Below are positions 47,299-56,093 of a DNA stretch of 64,000 nucleotides, one piece after another. Below the pieces are notes generated by a model, which saw only the letters and a list, made by a program, of their open reading frames with translations, was not told the DNA's origin and made no database searches. Origin of the DNA: Providencia huaxiensis (GTDB lineage Bacteria; Pseudomonadota; Gammaproteobacteria; Enterobacterales; Enterobacteriaceae). The translations under genes and the position numbers were made by a program. Each line of letters opens with the position of its first letter. Position 1 is the first letter of the stretch. The stretch covers positions 4,030,001 to 4,094,000 of the forward strand of contig NZ_CP031123.2 in the NCBI RefSeq assembly GCF_002843235.3, in the 5' to 3' direction.

Positions 47299-48270
47299 AT
47301 GAGAACAAAGCGCATGGCCGAGAAAACAACGGCATTTAGAGCTCCCAGCAAATCAGGTGATGTGATTTTTAGTGCACTGGTAAAGATTGCCGCGCTCATC
47401 ACTTTGTTAATGCTCGGAGGCATTATTATTTCCCTTATTTTTGCATCTTGGCCAAGTATGCAAAAGTTTGGGTTTTCGTTTTTATGGACCAAAGAGTGGG
47501 ATGCTCCAGCGGAAGAATTCGGTGCCCTTGTGCCTATTTACGGCACTATCGTTACATCGTTAATCGCTCTGATTATCGCCGTTCCCGTTAGTTTTGGTAT
47601 AGCGTTATTCCTAACAGAGCTGGCGCCTAATTGGTTAAAACGTCCTCTTGGTATCGCGATTGAACTTCTTGCTGCTATCCCAAGTATTGTTTATGGGATG
47701 TGGGGGTTATTTGTCTTTGCACCCCTGTTTGCAGAATATTTCCAAGAACCAGTTGGTAATGTGATGTCGAGTGTGCCGATTGTCGGTGAATTATTTTCAG
47801 GGCCTGCATTCGGGATCGGTATTTTAGCAGCGGGGATTATCCTCGCGATTATGATTATTCCTTATATTGCGTCAGTGATGCGCGATGTATTTGAACAAAC
47901 ACCTGTGATGATGAAAGAGTCAGCCTACGGGATTGGCTGTACAACGTGGGAAGTGATTTGGAATATCGTGTTGCCGTATACCCGTAATGGGGTCATTGGT
48001 GGTGTGATGTTGGGCCTTGGTCGTGCGCTGGGTGAAACCATGGCGGTGACTTTCGTGATTGGTAATACTTACCAACTTGATAGCGCATCACTGTTTATGC
48101 CTGGTAACAGTATCACCTCGGCACTCGCAAATGAGTTTGCGGAAGCAGAGAGCGGTTTACATACCTCGGCCTTGATGGAGCTTGGACTTATCCTGTTTGT
48201 TATCACTTTCATTGTGTTAGCAATTTCCAAGTTGATGGTCATGCGTCTTGCGAAGAATGAGGGCCGTTAA
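47299..48270 (+). CDS. pstC: Phosphate ABC transporter permease PstC
   Basis: I chose the ATG at 47299 ([20 protein letters not shown], 323 residues) with AGGA five bases upstream; an in-frame GTG at 47278 and ATG at 47314 are alternatives. Six membrane segments and the EAA loop [20 protein letters not shown] that contacts PstB are visible. Highly similar to E. coli PstC. Confidence 0.95.
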   Translation: MRTKRMAEKTTAFRAPSKSGDVIFSALVKIAALITLLMLGGIIISLIFASWPSMQKFGFSFLWTKEWDAPAEEFGALVPIYGTIVTSLIALIIAVPVSFGIALFLTELAPNWLKRPLGIAIELLAAIPSIVYGMWGLFVFAPLFAEYFQEPVGNVMSSVPIVGELFSGPAFGIGILAAGIILAIMIIPYIASVMRDVFEQTPVMMKESAYGIGCTTWEVIWNIVLPYTRNGVIGGVMLGLGRALGETMAVTFVIGNTYQLDSASLFMPGNSITSALANEFAEAESGLHTSALMELGLILFVITFIVLAISKLMVMRLAKNEGR

Positions 48271-48271
48271 T

Positions 48272-49153
48272 ATGTCGATATCTCAACCTATCGCAGTGAA
48301 TGAAAAAGAACGAGCACGCCGTCAAGCGTGGCGCCGCCAAGTTAACAGAATGGCTCTATTTGTTTCAATGTTAACCATGGCTTTCGGCTTGTTCTGGTTA
48401 GTGTGGATTTTGTTTTCTACTGTCACTAAAGGGATTGATGGCATGTCCCTCAATCTGTTTACTGAAATGACTCCACCACCGAATACGGAAGGTGGCGGGT
48501 TGGCAAATGCCATCGTAGGAAGTGGTTTATTAATCTTATGGGCGACAGTTATTGGTACGCCTTTAGGGATTTTAGCGGGAATTTATTTAGCAGAGTATGG
48601 CCGTAAGTCATGGTTAGCTTCAGTTACCCGCTTTATTAATGACATTTTATTATCAGCTCCATCTATCGTTGTCGGGTTGTTTGTGTACACCATTGTGGTT
48701 GCTCAAATGCAGCACTTCTCGGGTTGGGCTGGGGTTGTGGCGCTTGCATTGCTGCAAATTCCAATTGTTATCCGAACTACTGAAAACATGTTGAAACTAG
48801 TTCCAGATAGCTTGCGTGAAGCCGCTTATGCACTTGGCACACCAAAATGGAAAATGATTTTATCTATTACGTTAAAAGCGTCGGTGTCAGGGATTATCAC
48901 TGGGATCTTACTTGCAATTGCGCGTATAGCAGGGGAAACCGCACCGCTTCTGTTTACTTCACTGTCAAATCAGTTCTGGAGTACAGATATGAGCGAACCC
49001 ATCGCTAACTTACCAGTGACAATCTTCAAATTTGCAATGAGCCCGTTCTCTGAATGGCAAGAGCTTGCATGGGCAGGGGTTCTGTTAATTACCCTATGTG
49101 TCCTGCTCATTAACATCATTGCACGTGTTGTGTTCGCACAGAAAAAACACTAA
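48272..49153 (+). CDS. pstA: Phosphate ABC transporter permease PstA
   Basis: The start at 48272 ([20 protein letters not shown], 293 residues; E. coli 296) falls one base after the pstC stop. Six membrane segments; EAA loop [34 protein letters not shown] periplasmic motif [17 protein letters not shown]. It forms the channel with PstC. Confidence 0.95.
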   Translation: MSISQPIAVNEKERARRQAWRRQVNRMALFVSMLTMAFGLFWLVWILFSTVTKGIDGMSLNLFTEMTPPPNTEGGGLANAIVGSGLLILWATVIGTPLGILAGIYLAEYGRKSWLASVTRFINDILLSAPSIVVGLFVYTIVVAQMQHFSGWAGVVALALLQIPIVIRTTENMLKLVPDSLREAAYALGTPKWKMILSITLKASVSGIITGILLAIARIAGETAPLLFTSLSNQFWSTDMSEPIANLPVTIFKFAMSPFSEWQELAWAGVLLITLCVLLINIIARVVFAQKKH

Positions 49154-49191
49154 GCACCAGATAAATAAAGATTTAGAGAGAAAAGCAAACC

Positions 49192-49968
49192 ATGATTAAT
49201 GCAAACGATATTGCAAACAGTAAAATTAAAGTCCGTGACCTCAACTTCTATTATGGCAAGTTTCACGCACTGAAAAATATCTCTTTAGACATTGAAAAAA
49301 ATAAAGTAACTGCGTTTATCGGCCCATCAGGCTGTGGTAAATCGACGCTATTGCGTACCTTCAATAAAATGTATGAACTGTATGGCGAGCAGCGCGCAGA
49401 AGGTGAAATTTTACTGGATGGCCAAAATATCCTGACTGATAAACAAGATATCGCGCTGTTACGTGCAAAAGTCGGTATGGTATTCCAAAAACCAACACCA
49501 TTTCCGATGTCAATCTACGATAATATTGCATTTGGTGTGCGTTTATTTGAAAAGTTATCCCGTGTGGAAATGGACGAACGCGTGCAGTGGGCGTTAACAA
49601 AGGCTGCATTATGGAATGAAACCAAAGATAAGCTACACCAAAGTGGTTATAGCTTGTCGGGTGGGCAGCAACAGCGTCTCTGTATTGCTCGTGGTATTGC
49701 TATTCGCCCAGAGGTTTTATTGTTAGATGAGCCTTGTTCTGCCCTTGACCCAATTTCAACCGGTCGAATTGAAGAACTAATTAGTGAATTAAAGTCAGAA
49801 TACACCGTGGTCATTGTTACCCATAATATGCAACAAGCAGCACGCTGTTCTGACTATACGGCTTTCATGTATCTAGGGGAGTTAGTCGAGTTTAACCATA
49901 CTGACAAAATGTTTACTACCCCAGAAATGAAGCAAACTGAAGATTATATTACTGGCCGCTACGGTTGA
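49192..49968 (+). CDS. pstB: Phosphate ABC transporter ATPase PstB
   Basis: A 258-residue ABC ATPase: Walker [10 protein letters not shown], signature [18 protein letters not shown], Walker [14 protein letters not shown] and H-loop [14 protein letters not shown]. It powers PstCA. It sits 38 bases after pstA and 13 bases before the chosen phoU start. Confidence 0.97.
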   Translation: MINANDIANSKIKVRDLNFYYGKFHALKNISLDIEKNKVTAFIGPSGCGKSTLLRTFNKMYELYGEQRAEGEILLDGQNILTDKQDIALLRAKVGMVFQKPTPFPMSIYDNIAFGVRLFEKLSRVEMDERVQWALTKAALWNETKDKLHQSGYSLSGGQQQRLCIARGIAIRPEVLLLDEPCSALDPISTGRIEELISELKSEYTVVIVTHNMQQAARCSDYTAFMYLGELVEFNHTDKMFTTPEMKQTEDYITGRYG

Positions 49969-49981
49969 TATGGAGCCGACG

Positions 49982-50698
49982 ATGGATACGCTGAATCACA
50001 ACAAACATATATCGGGGCAGTTCAATGCTGAACTGGAACATATCCATACTGAATTGATGACGATGGGAGGACTGGTCGAAGAGCAGCTTACCAAAGCCAT
50101 TACTGCCATGCATAATCAGGATGAAGCCCTAGCACGTGAAGTTATCGAAAATGACCATAAAGTCAATATGATGGAAGTGGCCATTGATGAAGAATGCGTT
50201 AAAATCATCGCGAAGCGCCAACCAACAGCGAGTGATTTGCGTCTGATTATGGCTATTTCAAAAACCATTGCTGAGCTGGAAAGAATCGGCGATGTTGCAG
50301 ACAAAATTTGCCAAACCGCATTGGAAAAATTCTCTCATCAACATCAGCCTCTGTTAGTGAGTTTAGAATCATTAGGCCGTCACACAGTACAAATGCTACA
50401 TGATGTATTAGATGCATTCGCACGAATGGATCTCGAAGAAGCTATTCGTATCTATCGTGAAGATGAGAAAGTTGACCAAGAGTATGAGGGCATCGTGCGC
50501 CAATTGATGACTTATATGATGGAAGACCCACGGACGATCCCGAGTGTACTAACAGCACTGTTCTGCGCTCGTTCAATTGAGCGTATCGGTGACCGTTGCC
50601 AAAATATCTGTGAGTTTATTTTCTACTATGTGAAGGGGCAGGATTTCCGTCATGTGGGGGGAGATAGTCTCGAAAAAATGTTGACTAAAGACGATTAA
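49982..50698 (+). CDS. phoU: Phosphate signalling regulator PhoU
   Basis: The ATG at 49982 ([20 protein letters not shown], 238 residues) follows a GGAG; an ATG four codons upstream lacks family similarity. Two three-helix bundles each carry the conserved E(D)xxx[15 protein letters not shown] and [17 protein letters not shown] metal-binding motifs. PhoU links transporter state to PhoR kinase activity and limits phosphate uptake. Confidence 0.96.
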   Translation: MDTLNHNKHISGQFNAELEHIHTELMTMGGLVEEQLTKAITAMHNQDEALAREVIENDHKVNMMEVAIDEECVKIIAKRQPTASDLRLIMAISKTIAELERIGDVADKICQTALEKFSHQHQPLLVSLESLGRHTVQMLHDVLDAFARMDLEEAIRIYREDEKVDQEYEGIVRQLMTYMMEDPRTIPSVLTALFCARSIERIGDRCQNICEFIFYYVKGQDFRHVGGDSLEKMLTKDD

Positions 50699-50773
50699 AT
50701 GCTCGTCATATTTCGTGCTGTGGCGGTGTTGGCTTCGCTCGGCTAGCCACAACACGAACAATTTAGAGTATTG
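50699..50773. repeat. Dispersed imperfect palindrome, copy 2 (short form)
   Basis: About 75 bp, starting one base after the phoU stop. Arms CGTCATATTTCGTGCTGTGG and CCACAACACGAACAATTTAG pair imperfectly. The central CATAC/GTATG hairpin of the other copies is missing, so this is an internally deleted member. Confidence 0.85.
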
Positions 50774-50887
50774 ATGAATGAGGTTAATGTATTCGATAGC
50801 CTATTTATTACGATGAATACTCTAACACGTTCTTCTACCGACTTTCTTCTTGCTCAATAAGAGTCTATTGATGGTTTAACCATGTTT

Positions 50888-50919
50888 GGGGCACTTTGTT
50901 ATCAAGGTGGCCCTTTTTT
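50888..50919 (+). terminator. Terminator behind pstSCAB-phoU
   Basis: GGGGCACTTTG and CAAGGTGGCCC form a G-T-containing stem with a 4-base loop, followed by TTTTTTG, about 190 bases after phoU and beyond the palindromic repeat. The rest of 50774-51037 is AT-rich and shows no gene. Confidence 0.7.
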
Positions 50920-51037
50920 GTTTGGTCTTATATTCCATTTTGATATAAATATATTATTTAATATTATTTCAAGTGCTAAGCAATAGTTGATAGCTTGTGA
51001 TGGTCGATTTACAAAAATTTACCGTCAGGGGTGTTCA

Positions 51038-51877
51038 ATGAAAGCTCGTATTCTAACGACTGTTTTACTTACAGGTTTAGCGCTGACAGCGAATGTCGCT
51101 AGCGCAGATAAATTAGATGATATCAAACAAGCGGGTGTGATCCGTATTTCGGTATTTGATAGTAACCCACCATTTGGTTTTATTGACCCACAAACTAAAA
51201 AATTAGCGGGTTATGATATTGATATTGCACAAGAAATAGCAGATGGCCTAGGTGTGAAACTAGAGCTTCGCCCCACTAACCCAGCAAACCGTATTCCACT
51301 CCTGACTTCAGGTAAAGTTGACCTAATCGGTGCTAACTTCACCATTACAGATGAACGCGCAAAACAAGTTGATTTTTCTATTCCTGATTTTGCGACAGGC
51401 CAAAAATTTATTGCCCGTAAAGGCGTATTAAAAACACCTGATGACATCAAACCACTGCGTATTGGCGCAGATAAAGGCACTGTGCAGGAAGTCACTTTAC
51501 GTGAACGTTTCCCTGACACAAAAGTGATTTCTTATGACGATACCCCGCAAGCGTTCGCGGCACTGCGTAATGGTAACGTTCAAGCTATCACTCAAGATGA
51601 TGCCAAATTGGTTGGCTTACTAGGTAATTTACCTGAAAAAGTGAAGGCAGACTTTGAAATCTCTCCATTTAGCCTAACAAAAGAATACCAAGCATTGGCA
51701 GCAAGCAAAGGTGAAACTCGTTTGGTTGAAAACGTCAACGAAACACTGCTGAAACTGGAAAAAGACGGTAAAGCCGAGGTGATCTATAACCGTTGGTTTG
51801 GGCCAGATACTAAAGCAGCACAACCACGCGGAGACTTTAAATTCGCGCCACTGAGTGAGCAACAGCCACAGTCTTAA
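51038..51877 (+). CDS. Polar amino-acid ABC transporter, periplasmic binding protein
   Basis: The start at 51038 (MKARILTTVLLTGLALTANV, 279 residues) has AGGGG upstream and gives a clear signal peptide ending ASA before DKLDDIKQ. It belongs to the family 3 solute-binding proteins: VIRISVFDSNPPFGFIDPQT, GYDIDIAQEIADGLG, DLIGANFTITDERAKQVDFS. The ligand is a polar amino acid by family; which one cannot be told. Two permease genes follow but no ATPase. Confidence 0.88.
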   Translation: MKARILTTVLLTGLALTANVASADKLDDIKQAGVIRISVFDSNPPFGFIDPQTKKLAGYDIDIAQEIADGLGVKLELRPTNPANRIPLLTSGKVDLIGANFTITDERAKQVDFSIPDFATGQKFIARKGVLKTPDDIKPLRIGADKGTVQEVTLRERFPDTKVISYDDTPQAFAALRNGNVQAITQDDAKLVGLLGNLPEKVKADFEISPFSLTKEYQALAASKGETRLVENVNETLLKLEKDGKAEVIYNRWFGPDTKAAQPRGDFKFAPLSEQQPQS

Positions 51878-51905
51878 TGGGTAACCGTAAGTACTCAGTG
51901 AGTTG

Positions 51906-51930
51906 AAGCCCCGCACTCTGTGTGGGGTTC
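51906..51930 (+). terminator. Hairpin between binding-protein and permease genes
   Basis: GCCCCGCAC (51908-51916) and GTGTGGGGT (51920-51928) form a strong stem with a 3-base loop and a poor U-tract (TTCTT). It would lower permease expression relative to the binding protein. Confidence 0.6.
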
Positions 51931-51987
51931 TTGGTTATAAGGGATGAGTTTTTAATCACAAGCGGTGAAGGCAATAGGTCGTGAACA

Positions 51988-52740
51988 ATGTTTGAAAAAT
52001 TTTTAAATGGTGATTTTTGGTCTGCTCATTTACTAGCGCCGCAGTATCTAGAGTGGTTTGGCTACGGCTTTTTGATCACTGTTTGGATCTCGATTTGTAC
52101 CATTGTTGCAGCCACTGTATTGGGTTTTATCGTTGCATCAGCAAAGGATAGCCAAATTGCTCCTGTGCGTTGGGCCGTGAGTATCTATATCTCTATTTTC
52201 AGAAATACACCTTTGTTGGTGCAGTTATTCTTTTGGTACTTCGCTTCCGGTGAAATTTTACCTACTGCTGCGATGGAGTGGCTCAATACCCCCCATGAAA
52301 TCCATTTACTTGGAATAACAGTGGGTTGGCCGTCATTTGAATTTTTAGCGGGCTTTATTGGTTTGACCCTGTATACCGTGCCATTTATCGCTGAAGAAAT
52401 TCGAGCAGGGATCCGCGGTGTTCGTCAGGGGCAAAAATATGCGGCATTTGCATTAGGGCTAACTTCATGGCAGGCCATGAAACTGGTGGTATTACCGCAA
52501 GCAGTAAAAATCGCTATGCCTCCGCTACTAGGCCAATATATGAATGTGGTGAAAAATTCATCATTAACAATGGCAATAGGTGTAGCGGAACTGTCTTATG
52601 TTTCTCGCCAAGTAGATAGCCAGACATTACAAACCTTCGCAGCCTTTGGCGTGGCAACCGTTTTGTATATTGCCATTATTGCAGTGATGGAAGGTTGGGG
52701 CCAGTGGCGCCAGCAGCGTAATTTGGCTCAGGGGGTATAA
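51988..52740 (+). CDS. Polar amino-acid ABC transporter permease (first)
   Basis: A 250-residue HisM/GlnP-type permease with about five membrane segments. SIFRNTPLLVQLFFWYF is the family signature near residues 71-87, and the EAA loop AFALGLTSWQAMKLVVLPQAVKIAMP is present. It forms a heterodimer with the next gene product (one-base gap). Confidence 0.9.
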   Translation: MFEKFLNGDFWSAHLLAPQYLEWFGYGFLITVWISICTIVAATVLGFIVASAKDSQIAPVRWAVSIYISIFRNTPLLVQLFFWYFASGEILPTAAMEWLNTPHEIHLLGITVGWPSFEFLAGFIGLTLYTVPFIAEEIRAGIRGVRQGQKYAAFALGLTSWQAMKLVVLPQAVKIAMPPLLGQYMNVVKNSSLTMAIGVAELSYVSRQVDSQTLQTFAAFGVATVLYIAIIAVMEGWGQWRQQRNLAQGV

Positions 52741-52741
52741 G

Positions 52742-53494
52742 ATGGATTTTTCGATTATTGAGCAGAACTGGCAATATTTGTTATTTGGCACTTTCCCGGA
52801 TGGCCCATTAGAAGGCGCAGCACTGACGTTAGTCATTAGCTTGCTTGCAGGTGCAGCTTCTATTGTATTAGGTACATTGGGGGGGATTGCATTAGCCATG
52901 CTGCGAGGTTTTTGGGTTAACCTATTCGCTGCAGTATTAGGTTTTTTCCGTGCATTTCCAGTAATTATGCTGATTTTTTGGACCTATTTCTTGTTGCCGA
53001 TGTTATTGGGCACGGAAATTCCTGGGATAGCGACAGTTGTATGTGCATTGGCATTGATTACCTCTGCATATTTGGCTCATGCCGTGAAAGCGGGTATTTT
53101 AGCGATAGGTAAAGGGCAGTGGCAAGCCGGGATGTCCTTGGGGTTTAGCCGCTGGCAGGTATTGTGGAATATCGTATTACCACAGGCTTTACGTATGATG
53201 GTTCCGTCATTTATTAACCAGTGGGTGGCATTAATTAAAGATACCTCATTGGCTTATATTGTTGGGGTCGCTGAGCTGTCATTTTTGGCGACACAAGTGA
53301 ATAACCGTGAAATGGTTTATCCTCTTGAAGTTTTCTTATTCGTCGCATTTATTTATTTTGTGATGTGCTTTGCGGTAGAAATTATTGCAAATAGGGTGGC
53401 GAAAAGGCTTAGTGCGCAACATCAGCCTCAGAAACTGGCAGCGAAACATCGTTTATTGTTTTGGCGTCGACAAAAACTATTAGCACTGTCTTAA
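52742..53494 (+). CDS. Polar amino-acid ABC transporter permease (second)
   Basis: A 250-residue paralogue of the preceding permease, with FFRAFPVIMLIFWTYFL and EAA loop MSLGFSRWQVLWNIVLPQALRMMVP. A strongly basic C-terminal tail follows the last membrane segment. No ATP-binding subunit gene follows, although such systems normally include one. Confidence 0.9.
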   Translation: MDFSIIEQNWQYLLFGTFPDGPLEGAALTLVISLLAGAASIVLGTLGGIALAMLRGFWVNLFAAVLGFFRAFPVIMLIFWTYFLLPMLLGTEIPGIATVVCALALITSAYLAHAVKAGILAIGKGQWQAGMSLGFSRWQVLWNIVLPQALRMMVPSFINQWVALIKDTSLAYIVGVAELSFLATQVNNREMVYPLEVFLFVAFIYFVMCFAVEIIANRVAKRLSAQHQPQKLAAKHRLLFWRRQKLLALS

Positions 53495-53501
53495 ATTAAA
53501 C

Positions 53502-53523
53502 GTGGTGGTGAAATAACCACCAC
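53502..53523 (+). terminator. Hairpin behind the amino-acid transporter operon
   Basis: GTGGTGGT (53502-53509) and ACCACCAC (53516-53523) form a perfect 8-bp stem eight bases after the stop, followed by TTCTTCT. Confidence 0.65.
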
Positions 53524-53606
53524 TTCTTCTATTAGTTACCATCAATTCTTTTATTATTTCACTCAAGTGTATCAGTTAGTTAGGACATTTTTGCCCATTA
53601 CAGTTT

Positions 53607-53622
53607 ACGCAATCGTTTTCTT
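53607..53622 (+). promoter_or_regulatory. PurR box upstream of adeP
   Basis: ACGCAATCGTTTTCTT closely matches the PurR operator consensus (ACGCAAACGTTTNCNT) and lies about 60 bases before the adeP start, so purine-dependent repression is expected. Confidence 0.7.
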
Positions 53623-53679
53623 TTGTGATTTTTAATTGTAGTATAGGGCGAAAAAAACTTTTTTTGGGCGCGATATCTA

Positions 53680-55014
53680 ATGAGTAATCAATCTTCTAGC
53701 TCGGCACAACCGCAGGGCTTGTTTCAGCGTGTTTTTAAATTACAAGAACATGGCACCACAGCAAGAACTGAGGTTGTTGCTGGCTTCACTACCTTCTTAA
53801 CGATGGTCTATATTGTCTTCGTTAACCCTCAAATTCTCTCAGTTGCAGGAATGGATATCAAAGCGGTATTTGTCACTACCTGTTTGATTGCGGCTATTGG
53901 CAGTATTTTGATGGGATTACTGGCGAATTTACCTATTGCTGTTGCGCCAGCCATGGGGCTGAATGCCTTCTTTGCTTTTGTTGTTGTTGGAGCGATGGGG
54001 TACTCATGGGAAATCGCGATGGGCGCGGTATTCTGGGGAGCTGTCGGGTTATTTATTCTGACGCTATTTCGCATTCGTTATTGGATTATCGCCAATATTC
54101 CTCTTAGCCTACGCGTTGGTATTACCAGCGGTATCGGTTTATTTATTGCCATGATGGGGCTGAAAAATTCCGGTATTATTGTTGCGAACCCGGACACGTT
54201 AGTTTCTATCGGTAACTTAACCCACCATAATGTTTGGCTGGGAGCACTCGGTTTCTTTATTATCGCTATTCTTGCCGCACGCAATATTCATGCCGCGGTA
54301 TTAGTTTCTATTGCAGTGACAACATTGATTGGCCTAGCTCTAGGGGATGTGAAATATTCTGGGATATTCTCAATGCCGCCGAGTATCACGAGCGTTGTGG
54401 GGCAAGTTGATTTCTCTGGCTCTTTAGACTTAGCGCTATCCGGTGTGATTTTTGCCTTTATGTTAGTTAACTTGTTTGACTCATCAGGCACCATGATAGG
54501 TGTGACTGACAAAGCGGGTATTACGAATGAACGCGGGACTTTCCCACGAATGAAACAAGCGTTATATGTGGACAGCTTGAGTTCTGTCGCAGGTTCAGCG
54601 ATGGGGACCTCTTCTGTCACTGCATATATCGAAAGTTCTTCTGGTGTTTCTGTCGGTGGGCGCACAGGTTTAACTGCGATTGTCGTTGGTGTTTTATTCC
54701 TATTGACCATGTTTATCTCACCTCTTGCAGGCATGGTTCCAGCTTATGCTACTGCGGGTGCCTTGATTTACGTGGGCGTGCTGATGACTTCAAGCTTAAC
54801 TCGCGTGAAGTGGGATGACTTAACCGAGTCTGTACCCGCATTCATTACCGCTGTGATGATGCCATTTAGTTTCTCAATCACAGAAGGTATTGCGCTAGGC
54901 TTTATTGCGTACTGTGCAATGAAAATTGGTACCGGACGCTGGCGTGACCTGGGTCTGTGTGTGATTTTAGTGGCGGCGATGTTCCTACTAAAAATGGTGC
55001 TCGTCGACGCCTAA
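53680..55014 (+). CDS. adeP: Adenine permease (NCS2/AzgA-type)
   Basis: A 444-residue transporter collinear with E. coli AdeP (YieG, PurP): FKLQEHGTTARTEVVAGFTT at the N-terminus, ANLPIAVAPAMGLNAFFAF and NLFDSSGTMIGVTDKAG in the substrate-binding half-helices, and GTSSVTAYIESSSGVSVGGR. About fourteen membrane segments. It imports adenine by proton symport. The PurR site upstream agrees with a purine role. Confidence 0.92.
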   Translation: MSNQSSSSAQPQGLFQRVFKLQEHGTTARTEVVAGFTTFLTMVYIVFVNPQILSVAGMDIKAVFVTTCLIAAIGSILMGLLANLPIAVAPAMGLNAFFAFVVVGAMGYSWEIAMGAVFWGAVGLFILTLFRIRYWIIANIPLSLRVGITSGIGLFIAMMGLKNSGIIVANPDTLVSIGNLTHHNVWLGALGFFIIAILAARNIHAAVLVSIAVTTLIGLALGDVKYSGIFSMPPSITSVVGQVDFSGSLDLALSGVIFAFMLVNLFDSSGTMIGVTDKAGITNERGTFPRMKQALYVDSLSSVAGSAMGTSSVTAYIESSSGVSVGGRTGLTAIVVGVLFLLTMFISPLAGMVPAYATAGALIYVGVLMTSSLTRVKWDDLTESVPAFITAVMMPFSFSITEGIALGFIAYCAMKIGTGRWRDLGLCVILVAAMFLLKMVLVDA

Positions 55015-55139
55015 TATTCGTCATACTTCAAGCTGTGGCGTTGTTGTCTTCACTCGGCTACTCGGGTCACATACTTATGTATGCTCCCCGAGATAACCTC
55101 GATTGACGCCTAGCCACAACTTGAATTATTTAGAATATT
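55013..55139. repeat. Dispersed imperfect palindrome, copy 3 (long form)
   Basis: Begins within the adeP stop codon. Arms CGTCATACTTCAAGCTGTGG and CCACAACTTGAATTATTTAG; central hairpin with CTCGGGTCACATACTTATG and its partner GTATGCTCCCCGAG. The remaining 55140-55370 gap holds no gene; the E. coli csrC small RNA that precedes yihI is not recognisable here. Confidence 0.85.
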
Positions 55140-55370
55140 TCTCAAGATGGCTCTCTATAAAACCACTTGGAAGATTAATCCCCCTTCAGATGGCTTTCCC
55201 GTCTTGTTACTTGCATGCAACAAAAATTATTTAAGGTATAATCAATAAAGTACTGTTGCGAAGGCAGGGTGGGATAAAAAATCCGCTGAAATTGCAAACT
55301 AGTGCTTTCCCCCTTTATGGGATCCTGCTAGATTTCGCAGCAGAAACTGACTTTATCAAGGTATCAGACC

Positions 55371-55886
55371 ATGAATGCACCAAAAAAACCGGCTGCTAAG
55401 CCAAAGAAAAAATACCGTAAAACCAAAGAAGAAATTAATGCGGAAGGCCGTGAGCGTAAACGCGAGAAAAAACATCGTGGTCATAAATCCGGTAGCCGTT
55501 ATGTAGAACAAGCATCTAACAAGCAAAATGGTGGGCAAAATGGTTCAACCGACCCTCGTTTAGGTAGCAAAAAGCCTGTGCCTTTAATTGTGGATGAAAA
55601 ACAGGCCACGAAACCTGTGGTTGAGAAAAAACAGCCGACTGTCAAAGAAAAATTGACGCCAGAAAAAGAGCTGGAAATGCTGGAAAGCGATGATCGTTTA
55701 GATAGCATTTTAGCGCGTCTGGAAGATGGCGAAACCATCACAGCACAAGAGCAGCAGTATGTTGATACCTGTTTAGATCGCATTGATGAATTGATGAATA
55801 TTCTCGGTATTGAATATAGCGAAGAAGAAGAGGAAGAAGACGAAGAAAAACTTGATGACATTATGCGCATCTTAAAAAGTAAATAA
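55371..55886 (+). CDS. yihI: Der GTPase-activating protein YihI
   Basis: A 171-residue protein with a very basic N-terminal third (KKPAAKPKKKYRKTKEEINA) and an acidic C-terminal part including EEEEEEDEEKLDDIMRIL, the typical YihI layout. It stimulates the GTPase of Der, a factor in 50S ribosome assembly. As in E. coli it lies next to hemN. A TATAAT at 55237-55242 may be its -10. Confidence 0.92.
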   Translation: MNAPKKPAAKPKKKYRKTKEEINAEGRERKREKKHRGHKSGSRYVEQASNKQNGGQNGSTDPRLGSKKPVPLIVDEKQATKPVVEKKQPTVKEKLTPEKELEMLESDDRLDSILARLEDGETITAQEQQYVDTCLDRIDELMNILGIEYSEEEEEEDEEKLDDIMRILKSK

Positions 55887-55898
55887 TTTCGTTTAAAA

Positions 55899-55936
55899 GA
55901 TCCCTCGTGCTAGCGGGGGATTTAGCTATTTTTTCT
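55899..55936 (+). terminator. Terminator of yihI
   Basis: ATCCCTCG (55900-55907) pairs with CGGGGGAT (55914-55921) around a 6-base loop; a T-run (TTTTTT) follows about eight bases later. Confidence 0.6.
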
Positions 55937-56093
55937 GCTAACTCACTTTTCTTTGATGTTGTATCAAATCTCTTTTCGCTAACATACTTTATAATATTAT
56001 TTAAGTTGTGAAACTTTCACACTCACCAAATAACAATTAAATAAGGTGCAACCCGTTATTATGGTTTGAGCTTTTGGTCAATTGAGGAATGTT

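Noticed and set aside
54288..54734. 148-codon reverse frame inside adeP
   Set aside because: Antisense shadow of a well-conserved transporter gene; no ribosome site and no recognisable domain.
55140..55370. Possible csrC small RNA upstream of yihI, by synteny with E. coli
   Set aside because: There is no run of GGA motifs and no strong terminator, both expected for a CsrA-sponge RNA.
55499..55870. Long reverse-strand frame rich in Ser across yihI
   Set aside because: It is a composition shadow of the acidic, Glu-rich YihI coding sequence and has no start context.
55953..55967. FNR-like palindrome TTGATGTTGTATCAA upstream of hemN
   Set aside because: The half-sites are separated by five bases instead of the four required by FNR, so I did not call an operator.
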